This document shows positions 17,530 through 25,543 of a stretch of DNA of 64,000 nt, piece after piece (positions within the stretch are counted from its first letter, which is position 1; each line of letters begins with the position of its first letter). Source of the DNA: Aldehydirespirator sp965203635 (GTDB lineage: Bacteria; Actinomycetota; Acidimicrobiia; Acidimicrobiales; Aldehydirespiratoraceae); the NCBI GenBank assembly GCA_965203635.1, contig OZ241903.1:434001-498000 (forward strand). Direction: 5' to 3'. The notes under the pieces were generated by a model, which was not told the origin of the DNA, did not search any database, and saw only the letters and a program-made list of their open reading frames with translations. Position numbers and translations under genes: made by a program.

Positions 17530-17655
17530 GGCTATGCTGCCGCGCGCCGACAGGCAGCGAAGCCGGTACGAACCCGGCACTGTCCCGCAGCGGTGATGCT
17601 CAGCGGCTCCGGCCGCTGAGACGAGTCCGATCGCCTGGCTGCCGGCATGACGGAC
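17530..17655 (+). promoter_or_regulatory. cobalamin (B12) riboswitch
   Basis: The core reads GAAGCCGGTACGAACCCGGC then ACTGTCCCGCAGCGGTGA, matching the conserved cobalamin aptamer centre. It is followed by a strong CAGCGGC/GCCGCTG hairpin and a B12-box-like segment at 17623-17643 (GAGTCCGATCGCCTGGCTG). The outer arms GGCAGC and GCTGCC close the fold. It lies about 80 bases before a binding-protein gene of a B12-type importer, so ligand binding should reduce expression of the operon. Confidence 0.9.
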
Positions 17656-17734
17656 CGACCCTCGAGGTAAGGGAAGGCTCGTGCGGTGGCACTCCCGCTG
17701 CTCGGCCCCGAACTCGAGCAGAAGGGAGAACCAG

Positions 17735-18625
17735 ATGATCAGCCCCGCAACCGGGCGGATTGCCCGCTGGGTGAGGCTCGTGCTCGCCCTCATCGTTGCA
17801 ACCCTTGTCGCGGCCGCGTGCAGCGGCACCCCAACCGACGGCCAGTCCACAGACCAGCGGATCGTGTCGATCTCGCCGACCGGGACCGAGATGCTCTTCG
17901 CCATCGGCGCGGGCGACCGGGTGGTGGCCGTCGACCAGTTCTCGTACTACCCGGACGAGGCCCCGGTCACCGACCTCGACGGCTGGAACCCGAACATCGA
18001 GGCCATCGCCTCCTACGGACCCGACCTCGTGGTCATGCATACCAGCGGCGATGTCGGCGCCAGCCTGGAAGCTCTCGGCATCGAGGTGTGGGCTCACGAC
18101 GCCCCGTTCGCCTTCGAGGACGTGTACGTCCAGATCGAGCAGCTCGGCGAAGTCACAGGACAGGCCGATGAAGCGGCCGCGGTGGTCGCCGGCATGCGGG
18201 CCGAGATCGCCGAACTGATCGCGGCCGCGCCCGACGCTTCCGGCCTGACCTACTACCACGAGCTCGACAACACGCTCTACACCGTCACCAGCAGCACGTT
18301 CATCGGGCAGGTGTACGGCCTGTTCGGCCTGACCAACGTCGCCGACCCCGCCGACGCCGACGGCAGCGCCTGGGGCTACCCGCAGCTCAGCGACGAGTAC
18401 CTGGTGGACGCCGACCCCGACGTGATCTTCCTGGCCGACACCGTGTGCTGCGGCCAGAACGCCCGGACCATTGCGGCCCGCCCAGGCTGGGACCAGTTGT
18501 CCGCAGTGCAGGACGGCCGGATCGTTGAGCTCAACGATGACGCCGCGTCGCGGTGGGGCCCCCGGCTGGTGGACTTCATCGCGGCCATCTCCGACGTCCT
18601 GGTGTCGGTCGGCGCGGCGAGCTAG
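17735..18625 (+). CDS. btuF: cobalamin-type ABC transporter substrate-binding lipoprotein
   Basis: A 296-residue exported lipoprotein with a signal peptide ending VAAAC (Cys29). The mature part begins with QRIVSISPTGTEMLFAIGAGDRVVAVD, the standard start of the helical-backbone (TroA-like) periplasmic binding domain, and continues with PNIEAIASYGPDLVVMH, matching BtuF/FhuD proteins. It should capture corrinoid outside the membrane and deliver it to the permease encoded next. A strong AAGGGAG precedes the ATG. The cobalamin riboswitch in its leader argues for a corrinoid rather than an iron siderophore ligand. Confidence 0.9.
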   Translation: MISPATGRIARWVRLVLALIVATLVAAACSGTPTDGQSTDQRIVSISPTGTEMLFAIGAGDRVVAVDQFSYYPDEAPVTDLDGWNPNIEAIASYGPDLVVMHTSGDVGASLEALGIEVWAHDAPFAFEDVYVQIEQLGEVTGQADEAAAVVAGMRAEIAELIAAAPDASGLTYYHELDNTLYTVTSSTFIGQVYGLFGLTNVADPADADGSAWGYPQLSDEYLVDADPDVIFLADTVCCGQNARTIAARPGWDQLSAVQDGRIVELNDDAASRWGPRLVDFIAAISDVLVSVGAAS

Positions 18626-18636
18626 ACGCAGGACGA

Positions 18637-19722
18637 GTGGCCGGGCTTGCAGTGAGCGACTCGCAGCCGAACGGCGGACCGAGCGTGGTCCTGCAGGCAT
18701 CGGGCCTGCGGCCCCGTTCTCTGGTGGCCGGTCTCACCGCGGCCGCCGTCGCGGTGGTCGCCGGGCTGACCATCGGTCCGGTGGACATCGCTGCGCACCG
18801 GGTGGCGCTGCAGCTTCTCGACGGCCTGCCGGGATTGACGATCGACTCCGGATTGAGCGACGCCCACGCGGCCATCGTGGAGCAGATCCGGCTGCCCCGG
18901 GTGGCCCTCGGTCTGATGGTGGGGGCCACCCTGTCCGTCAGCGGCGCCACCTACCAGGGCGCATTTCGCAACCCGCTGGCCGATCCGTACCTGCTCGGAA
19001 TCGCGGCCGGAGCCGGGCTCGGCGCCACCATCGCCATCACCAGCAACCTGGGCGACGGCGCCGGCGTGTTCGACGCGGTGCCGCTGGCCGCCTTCGCGGG
19101 AGCGCTCATCTCGGTGACGGTGTCGTACGTGGCCGGCCATCTCGGGGGCCGCTCCACCGCTTCGCTGATCCTGGCCGGCATCGCGGTGGCCAGCTTCCTC
19201 ACCGCCTGCCAGACCTACGTGCTGCAGGCCAACAGCGACGCGTTCCGCCAGATCTTCGCCTGGATCCTGGGCCGGATCGCCACATCGGGATGGTCCGAGC
19301 CAGCGCTGCTGCTGCCCTACTTCGTGGTGACCGTGGCCGTGGTGCTGCGCTACCGCCGAGCCCTGGACGTGCTGGCCGTCGGCGACGAGGAAGCCGCCGC
19401 TCTTGGCCTGGAGCCTCGCCGGATCCGCCTGGTCGTGGTGCTGGCCGCGTCGCTCGGCGCAGCCGCGGCGGTGTCGGTGAGCGGGCTAATCGGCTTCGTC
19501 GGCATCATCGTGCCCCACACCGTGAGGCTGGCGTTCGGCTCCAGCAACCGGCTCGTGCTGCCGCTGTCGGTGCTGTTCGGAGGGGCGTTCATGGTGCTCG
19601 CCGATCTGGTCGCCCGCACCGCGCTGGCGCCGGCCGAGTTGCCCATCGGCGTGGTGACCGCGTTCCTGGGCGCCCCCTTCTTCGTGCTGGTGCTGCGCAC
19701 CAGCCGCCGGGAGATCTGGTGA
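18637..19722 (+). CDS. btuC: cobalamin-type ABC transporter permease (FecCD family)
   Basis: A 361-residue FecCD-family permease with about ten membrane helices. Family patterns include IRLPRVALGLMVGATLSVSG, GATYQGAFRNPLADPYLLG, ILAGIAVASF, WILGRI, and the ATPase-contacting ALGLEPRRIRL, ending with GFVGIIVPHTVRL and LPIGVVTAFLGAPFF. It forms the channel for corrinoid import. The GTG start follows an AGGA sequence; a second GTG 15 bases later is equally possible. The stop overlaps the ATPase start as GTGA. Confidence 0.9.
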   Translation: MAGLAVSDSQPNGGPSVVLQASGLRPRSLVAGLTAAAVAVVAGLTIGPVDIAAHRVALQLLDGLPGLTIDSGLSDAHAAIVEQIRLPRVALGLMVGATLSVSGATYQGAFRNPLADPYLLGIAAGAGLGATIAITSNLGDGAGVFDAVPLAAFAGALISVTVSYVAGHLGGRSTASLILAGIAVASFLTACQTYVLQANSDAFRQIFAWILGRIATSGWSEPALLLPYFVVTVAVVLRYRRALDVLAVGDEEAAALGLEPRRIRLVVVLAASLGAAAAVSVSGLIGFVGIIVPHTVRLAFGSSNRLVLPLSVLFGGAFMVLADLVARTALAPAELPIGVVTAFLGAPFFVLVLRTSRREIW

Positions 19723-20561
19723 CCCCCGCGGCCTCGCAGCCTGTCGGTGAGTCGGGTGGCGCGCCCGTGACCCCCGCGGTCCGCGTGCGGGACCTGGACG
19801 TGACCCTCGACGGCACGCATGTGCTGCGGGGCGTCGACCTGGCTGCGTCGGCAGGGGAGTGGGTGAACATCATCGGCCCCAACGGTGCCGGCAAGACCAC
19901 CCTGCTGCGAGCGTTGCTCGGCTTGGTGGCCTTCGACGGCGAGATCGCCATCGACGGGCTCAGCGACCGGCGCCGCTCGGCCCTGGCCCGCAAGGTCGCC
20001 TACGTCCCGCAGACGCCGGTGATCCCGCCGGGGATGCTGGTCGTCGACTACGTGCTGTTGGGGCGCACCCCCCACCGGGGCGTCTTCGCGGCCGAGACCG
20101 CCAACGACCGCAGGATCGCGGCCGAGGTCCTCGCCCGCCTCGACCTGGGCGGTTTCGGCGAGCGCACCGTGCAGTCACTGTCGGGCGGCGAGCGTCAGCG
20201 GGCCGTGATGGCCCGGGCCTTGGCCCAGCAGGCCGATGTGCTGCTTCTCGACGAGCCCACCACTGCCCTCGACCTGGGTCATCAGCAGGATGTGCTCGAG
20301 CTGATCGACGCTCTGCGACGCGAGCGCGGCCTCACCGTCATCGCGACGCTGCACGACCTGACGCTGGCGGCCCGCTACGGCGACCGCATAGCCATACTCG
20401 CCCGAGGGCGTGTCGCTGAGACGGGGCCACCGGCGGAGGTGCTCACGGTGCAGAGCATCTCGGAGCACTTCGGGGCCAGCGTGCGCATCGTCGACGACCC
20501 CGAGGGTCCGGTGATCGTTCCCACAACTGCTGCCAGCGCCCAGAATGGAGACCAACCATGA
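19719..20561 (+). CDS. btuD: cobalamin-type ABC transporter ATP-binding protein
   Basis: A 280-residue ATPase of the iron/B12 importer subfamily. Walker A is GPNGAGKTTLLR, Q-loop VAYVPQTPVIPPGM, signature LSGGERQRAVMARAL, Walker B VLLLDEPTTALDLGHQQ, and switch histidine in IATLHDLTLA. It powers the permease encoded upstream. The GTG start overlaps the btuC stop, and its own stop overlaps the adenosyltransferase start as ATGA, so expression of all four genes should be coupled and B12-controlled. Confidence 0.92.
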   Translation: MTPAASQPVGESGGAPVTPAVRVRDLDVTLDGTHVLRGVDLAASAGEWVNIIGPNGAGKTTLLRALLGLVAFDGEIAIDGLSDRRRSALARKVAYVPQTPVIPPGMLVVDYVLLGRTPHRGVFAAETANDRRIAAEVLARLDLGGFGERTVQSLSGGERQRAVMARALAQQADVLLLDEPTTALDLGHQQDVLELIDALRRERGLTVIATLHDLTLAARYGDRIAILARGRVAETGPPAEVLTVQSISEHFGASVRIVDDPEGPVIVPTTAASAQNGDQP

Positions 20562-21130
20562 CTGCCGCCGACTCCCCTCCCACCGAAGATCCCCGCCCCG
20601 GTGGCCTGCGCACCGCCAAGAGCCTGGTGGTGGTCAACACCGGCGACGGCAAGGGCAAGTCGTCGGCCGCGTTCGGCATGGTGATGCGGGCCAGGGCCCG
20701 GGGCTGGCCGGTAGCGGTGGTGCAGTTCCTGAAGTCGGACGACTGGGTGACCGGCGAGCAGTTGATGGCTGAGCCGCTCGGGGTTGACTTCTGGTCGCTG
20801 GGAGAGGGCTTCACCTGGGACAGCGACGACCTGACCCGCGACGAGGCCGAGGCGCGGGAGGCATGGCGGCACGGCAGGGCGGTGGTGGAGGCGGGCGAGC
20901 ACCGGCTGGTGGTGTTCGACGAGATCACCTACCCGCTGAACTGGGGCTGGATCGACGCCGCGGAGGTGGAGGCCACGTTCCGCAACCGTCCCGAGCAGGT
21001 GTCGCTGGTGCTGACCGGTCGGGACGCGCCGGACTGGATGATGGAACTGGCCGACACCGTCACCGAGATGGTCAAGACCAAGCACGCCTACGACGCCGGG
21101 ATCCTGGCCAAGAAGGGCATCGACTACTGA
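20558..21130 (+). CDS. cobO: corrinoid adenosyltransferase (CobO/CobA type)
   Basis: A 190-residue P-loop ATP:corrinoid adenosyltransferase. It carries the atypical Walker motif NTGDGKGKSSAAFG, then VVQFLKSDDW, the motif VVFDEITYPLNWGWI, and VLTGRDAPDWMMELADTVTEM, all diagnostic of the CobA/CobO family. It converts imported corrinoid to its adenosyl form in the cytoplasm. Its place as the last large gene of the riboswitch-controlled uptake operon points to salvage of external B12 rather than de novo synthesis; no cob biosynthesis genes are visible here. Confidence 0.93.
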   Translation: MTAADSPPTEDPRPGGLRTAKSLVVVNTGDGKGKSSAAFGMVMRARARGWPVAVVQFLKSDDWVTGEQLMAEPLGVDFWSLGEGFTWDSDDLTRDEAEAREAWRHGRAVVEAGEHRLVVFDEITYPLNWGWIDAAEVEATFRNRPEQVSLVLTGRDAPDWMMELADTVTEMVKTKHAYDAGILAKKGIDY

Positions 21131-21201
21131 TGGCTGCCCCGAACGAGCGGCGGAAGCCGGCTTCCCGGCGCGGAGTCCAGATGCGCCGCGGCATCAACTG
21201 A
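21130..21201 (+). CDS. possible 23-residue basic mini-protein after cobO
   Basis: An ATG overlaps the cobO stop (TGATG) and opens a 23-codon frame encoding a very basic peptide beginning MAAPNERRKP and ending MRRGIN. There is no similarity I recognise. It may be translated by coupling, or be chance; the only support is the overlap and the high Arg/Lys content. Confidence 0.22.
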   Translation: MAAPNERRKPASRRGVQMRRGIN

Positions 21202-21259
21202 CTCTTGCCTTGTGACCGTTAGCCTCGCGGCGACAGGCTCGAACATGCAGGAGGCAGCT

Positions 21260-22042
21260 ATGCGGAGCCACGAAATCGACTACCAGATCTACGGAGACGA
21301 CCTCCAGTTCGTGGAGGTCGAACTGGACCCGGGCGAGGTCGTCATCGCCGAGGCCGGGGCCATGATGTACATGGAGCAGGGCATCACCTTCGAGGCCAAG
21401 ATGGGTGACGGGTCCGATCCCGACCAGGGCACCTGGGGCAAGCTCAAGTCGGCGGCCAAGCGGAGCGTGACCGGCGAGGGTCTGTTCATGACCCACTTCA
21501 CCAACAGCGCCCCTCAGGGCAAGCAGCGGGTGGCCATGGCCGCGCCCTACCCCGGCAAGATCCTGCCCATCAACCTGGCCGCCGCGGGCGGGCACCTGCT
21601 GGCCCAGAAGGACGCCTTCCTGTGCGCGGCGTCGGGCACCAAGCTCGACATCGCCTTCAACCGCAAGCTGGGCACCGGCGTGTTCGGCGGGGAGGGCTTC
21701 ATCCTGCAGTCCATCTCCGGTGACGGGCTGGCCTTCATGCACGCGGGCGGCACCATCGTCGAGAAGCAGCTCCAGGGCGAGACGCTGCGTATCGACACCG
21801 GCTGCATCGTCGCCTTCCAGCCCCAGATCCAGTACTCGATAGAGCGGGCCGGCAACCTGAAGTCCATGGTGTTCGGCGGCGAGGGCCTGTTCCTGGCCAC
21901 CCTCACCGGCGTCGGCCGGGTGTGGCTGCAGTCACTGCCCTTCAACCGCATTGCCGACCGTGTGATCGCCAACATCCGGCCCGGCGGCTCCCAGGGCGAG
22001 GGCTCGGTCATCGGCGGCCTGTCCAACATGTTCGAGCGCTAG
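21260..22042 (+). CDS. AIM24/TIGR00266 family protein
   Basis: A 260-residue protein of the AIM24 (TIGR00266) beta-sandwich family of unknown function. It shows the usual start DYQIYGDDLQFVEVELDPGE, AEAGAMMYMEQGI, the mid-protein FFTGEG-like segment here as VTGEGLFMTHF, GGEGFILQSISGDGLAF, and the closing FGGEGLFLATLTGVGRVWLQSLP. Glycine and hydrophobic spacing is regular, without signal peptide or membrane helix. GGAGG lies about seven bases before the chosen ATG (MRSHEIDYQ). Convergent with the hydratase gene, 22 bases apart. Confidence 0.9.
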   Translation: MRSHEIDYQIYGDDLQFVEVELDPGEVVIAEAGAMMYMEQGITFEAKMGDGSDPDQGTWGKLKSAAKRSVTGEGLFMTHFTNSAPQGKQRVAMAAPYPGKILPINLAAAGGHLLAQKDAFLCAASGTKLDIAFNRKLGTGVFGGEGFILQSISGDGLAFMHAGGTIVEKQLQGETLRIDTGCIVAFQPQIQYSIERAGNLKSMVFGGEGLFLATLTGVGRVWLQSLPFNRIADRVIANIRPGGSQGEGSVIGGLSNMFER

Positions 22043-22064
22043 CCGCGGCGGCACGGCGCCCCGA

Positions 22065-22901
22065 TCAGACGATCGGGATGGCGAAGGAGCCCAGCGGGCC
22101 GAAGTCGAAGCGGAAGTCGTCGCCCGGCGTGACCGGCATCGGGCGGGTGAACGAGCCCGACAGGATCACCTGACCCGCTTGCAGCGAAAGGCCCTGCTCG
22201 GCGTAGCGCCGGGCCAGCCACACGATGCCGTTGGCGGGATGGTCGAGCACGCCGGCAGCCAGTCCGGTCTCGGTGGCGACACCGTTGCGGTAGGCGATGG
22301 CGCCCACCCAGCGCAGATCGGCGTCGCGGGGCCCGATCGGCCGGCCACCGGTGACGATCCCGGCGTCGGCCGCATTGTCGGCGATGGTGTCGATCACACC
22401 TCGGGTGCGGCCGGTGGTCGGGTCGGTGCGGAAGCTGCGGGCCGCGATCAGCTCCACTGCGGCGGTCACATGGTCGGTGGCGTCCAGCACGTCGTCGATC
22501 CCGAGGTCCGCGCCGGACAGGTCATCGGCCAGCACGAAGGCCAGTTCCACCTCCAGGCACAGGTCGCAGAAGTCGGCGGCCGCGATGGGCTCGCCGGGGG
22601 AGAACGCCATGGCGTCGGTCAGGAAGCCCGAATCGGGAGTGTCGATGTTCATGGCCTGCTGCATGGCCCGGCTGGTCAGGCCGATCTTGTGGCCGATCAC
22701 CTGCTCGCCCCGGGCCTGGCGGATGTCCAGCCAGGCGGCCTGCACCCGGTAGGCCTCGTCGAAGGTCATATGCGGGTACACGCTGGTGGTCTGGCGGATC
22801 TGCGTTCGCTCGCGCTCCGCGGTGTCGAGCAGACGGGCCTCTGCCCGGATCTCCTCGTCCGTGAGCGCGGTGGCGCCGCCATCCGGCGCGGCGTCGCTCA
22901 C
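22065..22901 (-). CDS. hpaH: 2-oxohept-3-ene-1,7-dioate hydratase (HpaH-like)
   Basis: A 278-residue member of the 2-keto-4-pentenoate hydratase/HpaH family with the FAH-like C-terminal fold. Typical patterns are TFDEAYRVQAAWLDIR, GHKIGLTSRAMQQAMNIDTPDSGFL, the metal-binding CLEVELAFVLADDL, and LQAGQVILSGSFTRPMPVTPGD. The MQQAMNIDTPDSG segment favours HpaH over MhpD. It hydrates the oxo-heptene-dioate intermediate before aldol cleavage in homoprotocatechuate breakdown. It starts with GTG and is followed in the same direction upstream by an oxidoreductase. Confidence 0.87.
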   Translation of the reverse strand: MSDAAPDGGATALTDEEIRAEARLLDTAERERTQIRQTTSVYPHMTFDEAYRVQAAWLDIRQARGEQVIGHKIGLTSRAMQQAMNIDTPDSGFLTDAMAFSPGEPIAAADFCDLCLEVELAFVLADDLSGADLGIDDVLDATDHVTAAVELIAARSFRTDPTTGRTRGVIDTIADNAADAGIVTGGRPIGPRDADLRWVGAIAYRNGVATETGLAAGVLDHPANGIVWLARRYAEQGLSLQAGQVILSGSFTRPMPVTPGDDFRFDFGPLGSFAIPIV

Positions 22902-22929
22902 GAGGCCTCGTCGTGATGGAGAAGCGGGC

Positions 22930-23919
22930 TCACGGGATGAGCAGGATCTTCCCGGCCAGGCCGCGTCCCTGCAGCAGCCGGTGGGCCTCAGCTGCCTCGG
23001 ACATCGGCAACCGGGCCGCGATCCGCACGTCGAGCTCCCCCGCGGCGATCCAGTCGAACATCTCCGACACCCGGGAGTCCAGCTCTTCGCGGGTGGCGAT
23101 GAAGTCCCACAGTCTGGGCCGGGTCAGCCACAGCGACTTGCCCGAGAGATGAAGCGGCGCCTTGGGCTCGACCGCTCCCGAGGCGTTGCCGAAGGTCACC
23201 ATCGCCCCCCGCAGCCGAAGCAGCTCCAGGCTGTCGTCGTAGACGGCTGCGCCAACGCCGTCGTACACCACGTCGATCGCTTCGGGACCGACCGCGGCCT
23301 CCACCCCGGCCACCAGGTCGGTGGTCGAGTAATTCACCACGTGGTCGGCTCCCGCGGCCCGGGCCAGATCCACCTTGGCGTCCGAGCCGACGGTGGCCAC
23401 CACCTCGGCGCCCCGCAGCTTCGCCATCTGCACGATCAGACGTCCAGTTCCCCCCGCGCCGGCATGGACCAGGCAGCGGTCGCCGGGCCCGATACGGGGA
23501 CAGTCGGTGACCAGGTAGTGGGCGGTGAGGCCCTGCACGCCGATGGCGGCGGCTACATCGAGACCGACGCCGTCGGGCACCTTGTACGCCACGGAGGCCT
23601 TGACCGCGGCCCGCTCGGCGTAGGAGCCCATCGATCCAGCCCAGGCCACCCGGTCGCCGGGCGCGAACCCGTCGACCCCCGCACCGACCTCCAGCACGGT
23701 CCCGGATCCTTCCTGGCCCAGCACCACCGGCAGCGGCATCTCGTAGAGGCCCGAGCGGTGGTAGGTGTCGATGAAGTTCACTCCGGCCGCGGCAACTGCC
23801 ACCGTCATCTCACCCTCGCCGGCCACCGGGTCGGGCCGCTGGACGAGGCGCATCACCTCCGGCCCACCGGTCTCGGCGATCTGAACCGCCGCGCTCGTTC
23901 CGCCGGTTGCTGTAGTCAT
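22930..23919 (-). CDS. NADPH:quinone oxidoreductase, zinc-independent MDR family
   Basis: A 329-residue medium-chain dehydrogenase/reductase without the structural-zinc cysteines. Patterns are AAGVNFIDTYHRSGLY, LGQEGSGTVLEVGAGV, and the nucleotide fold LVHAGAGGTGRLIVQMAKLRGAEVVATV, typical of Qor. It would reduce quinones or enones with NADPH in the cytoplasm. AGGAGG precedes the ATG. It lies between the hydratase and the FAH-family gene in the same orientation, 28 bases upstream of hpaH, so it may travel with that catabolic set without being a known pathway enzyme. Confidence 0.9.
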   Translation of the reverse strand: MTTATGGTSAAVQIAETGGPEVMRLVQRPDPVAGEGEMTVAVAAAGVNFIDTYHRSGLYEMPLPVVLGQEGSGTVLEVGAGVDGFAPGDRVAWAGSMGSYAERAAVKASVAYKVPDGVGLDVAAAIGVQGLTAHYLVTDCPRIGPGDRCLVHAGAGGTGRLIVQMAKLRGAEVVATVGSDAKVDLARAAGADHVVNYSTTDLVAGVEAAVGPEAIDVVYDGVGAAVYDDSLELLRLRGAMVTFGNASGAVEPKAPLHLSGKSLWLTRPRLWDFIATREELDSRVSEMFDWIAAGELDVRIAARLPMSEAAEAHRLLQGRGLAGKILLIP

Positions 23920-24003
23920 CTCCGCGCCTCCTGTTGGTCTGTCCGACGTGAGGCTAGAGCGAGCGCGGATTGATGCGAGGCTGGCCGCGTCGCAGCGGTG
24001 TCG

Positions 24004-24052
24004 TTCCCGCTCTTGTTCGCTGCGCTCACGGGCCGCTCGGGCCACGGCCTCG
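24004..24052 (+). repeat. 49-bp GC-rich intergenic repeat, copy A
   Basis: A sequence beginning TTCCCGCTCTTGTTCGCTGC and ending GGCCACGGCCTCG. A copy with a single internal difference lies inverted at 31484-31532, and a more diverged copy at 32953-33002. It sits in the 188-base gap between the qor start and the FAH-family stop; nothing else is recognisable in that gap. Confidence 0.85.
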
Positions 24053-24107
24053 TCCGTATGAGCCGGACTTGCGCATCTGTCCACTCGGCCTCTGAGGCCG
24101 CGGCGAC

Positions 24108-24977
24108 CTAGGAGGCGTTCTCGTCGCGTACTGGGTTGCGGAGGGTTCCGATCTCGGGAACGGTGACCTCCACGATGTCGCCCGGCTTCAGCCATCTCGG
24201 CGGGTCGAAGCGGGCGCCCGCGCCGGTGGGTGTGCCGGTGAAGATTACGTCACCCGCGTCGAGTTCGATGAAGGTGGACAGGTAGTGGATCTGGTACTCG
24301 ATTCCGAACCGCATGTTGCCGGCGAGGTCGTCCTGGCGGAGTTCGCCGTTGACCCGGGTGGTGAGGTGCAGGCGGTCGAAGTCGCCGATCTCGTCGAGGG
24401 TCACCAGCCACGGACCGATCGAGCCGCTGCGGTGCCAGTTCTTGCCCTGGGTGACGTTGAACCGTCCGTGGCGCACCCAGTCGCGGATCGTGCCCTCGTT
24501 GCCGAGGCTCATCCCGGCGATGTGGCTCCGGGCCTGCTCGATGGGGATGCGGCGTCCGCCGGTGCCGATGACCACCACTATCTCGCCCTCGTAGTCGAGC
24601 TGCTCGGACTCTGGGGGCCTCAGCAGAGCCTGCTCGTGGCCGACCAGCGTCTCGGGGAAGCGCACGAACACGCTGGGGTAGGCGTCGGCCGGGTTCTCGG
24701 CGTACTCCGCCCCCCGCCCGCCGTAGTTCACGCCGATGCAGATGATCTTGCCGGGCACCGGCAGCAGGCGCTCGAAGGCGATCCCGTCGAGAGCGTGGTC
24801 GGCGGTGGTGCCGGATCCAGCCCAGTCGGACGCTTCGCTGAGGCGACCCTGAGCGATCAGATCGCCGAGGTCGGCCGCGCCATCAACGCGACGAGCCAGA
24901 TCGATGACACCGTCGCCGTCAGGCGTCAAGGCCCCGAAGGAGGGGGCTCCGTCGACGCTGTAGCTGAGCAGGCGCAT
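24108..24977 (-). CDS. hpaG: FAH family enzyme, HpaG-like isomerase/decarboxylase candidate
   Basis: A 289-residue FAH-fold protein. The catalytic domain begins at KIICIGVNYGGRGAEYAENP, holds the metal-site pattern LDYEGEIVVVIGTGGRRI, and closes with GDVIFTGTPTGAGA. Next to HpaF- and HpaH-like genes it is a candidate for the HpaG step (isomerisation/decarboxylation of the carboxymethyl-hydroxymuconate-derived acid), though the same fold covers fumarylpyruvate hydrolases. In enterobacteria HpaG is a duplicated FAH protein; here the domain is single, and the other FAH gene near 1 kb could be a partner. ATG with a GAGG upstream. Confidence 0.75.
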   Translation of the reverse strand: MRLLSYSVDGAPSFGALTPDGDGVIDLARRVDGAADLGDLIAQGRLSEASDWAGSGTTADHALDGIAFERLLPVPGKIICIGVNYGGRGAEYAENPADAYPSVFVRFPETLVGHEQALLRPPESEQLDYEGEIVVVIGTGGRRIPIEQARSHIAGMSLGNEGTIRDWVRHGRFNVTQGKNWHRSGSIGPWLVTLDEIGDFDRLHLTTRVNGELRQDDLAGNMRFGIEYQIHYLSTFIELDAGDVIFTGTPTGAGARFDPPRWLKPGDIVEVTVPEIGTLRNPVRDENAS

Positions 24978-24990
24978 GGATGACCTCAGG

Positions 24991-25019
24991 GATTGGAGGG
25001 AGAGGGGGAACCGTACAAT
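24991..25019 (+). promoter_or_regulatory. possible hpaF promoter
   Basis: TACAAT at 25014-25019 resembles a -10 hexamer, with GATTGG 17 bases upstream as a weak -35. It lies in the 62-base divergent region between hpaG and hpaF, 20 bases before the hpaF ATG. Support is pattern only. Confidence 0.3.
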
Positions 25020-25039
25020 CGTGGCGGACGGGAACGCCC

Positions 25040-25435
25040 ATGCCTCACATCATCATCGAACACTCTGCCAACCTGGCCGACCTGACCGACATGGATGCGC
25101 TGGTGGACGCGGTCCATCAAGCGGCCCTCGACGACGGCCTGCCCGCTCTCGACGCTCTGCGAACCAGGGCCGCTCCCCGTGACCACTACCGCATCGCCGA
25201 CGGGGACCCGGCCTACGGGTTCGTGTACGTGACCGCCCGGATCGGCCCCGGCCGGGAACCAGAGACCATCCAGCGGTTCCTCAACCGCCTCATCGACACC
25301 GTCGACGAGGCGCTGGCACCGCTTCAGCCCGACCACCCCGTGGCGATCAGCGCCGAAGTCCAGTTGATCGACCCGACCATGCGCATCAACCGCAACCACA
25401 TCCGCACCCACCTCGCCCAGCCCGACCACACCTAG
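25040..25435 (+). CDS. hpaF: 5-carboxymethyl-2-hydroxymuconate delta-isomerase (HpaF-like)
   Basis: A 131-residue tautomerase-superfamily protein. The chosen ATG gives M-PHIIIEHSANL, placing a proline directly after the removable Met, as needed for the catalytic N-terminal Pro1. Later RIADGDPAYGFVYVTARIGPGR and the closing SAEVQLIDPTMRINRNHIR match HpaF. It isomerises the dienol acid in homoprotocatechuate degradation. It diverges from the FAH-family gene, and its stop is about 60 bases before a palindromic repeat. Confidence 0.9.
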   Translation: MPHIIIEHSANLADLTDMDALVDAVHQAALDDGLPALDALRTRAAPRDHYRIADGDPAYGFVYVTARIGPGREPETIQRFLNRLIDTVDEALAPLQPDHPVAISAEVQLIDPTMRINRNHIRTHLAQPDHT

Positions 25436-25492
25436 AGCGTGGAACCCACCGGCAGGTCGGCCGCGCGGCCTGGCGGCTGGCTCGGTGACCAT

Positions 25493-25543
25493 CCATCATG
25501 AAGCAGTTACCTACCGCTGAGGTGGTTAACTGCTTCATGTTCG
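25493..25543. repeat. 51-bp palindromic intergenic repeat, copy 2 (inverted)
   Basis: Two 23-base arms around the loop GCTGA. The right arm is an exact reverse complement of the left arm of copies 1 and 3; the left arm carries several substitutions. It lies between two convergent genes, and its right arm supplies the TGA stop of the minus-strand gene that follows. Confidence 0.9.

Noticed and set aside
18471..19718. In-frame extension upstream of the btuD start
   Set aside because: It overlaps btuC almost entirely, and its Arg/Gly-rich translation is a shadow; the GTG at 19719 fits the ATPase N-terminus.
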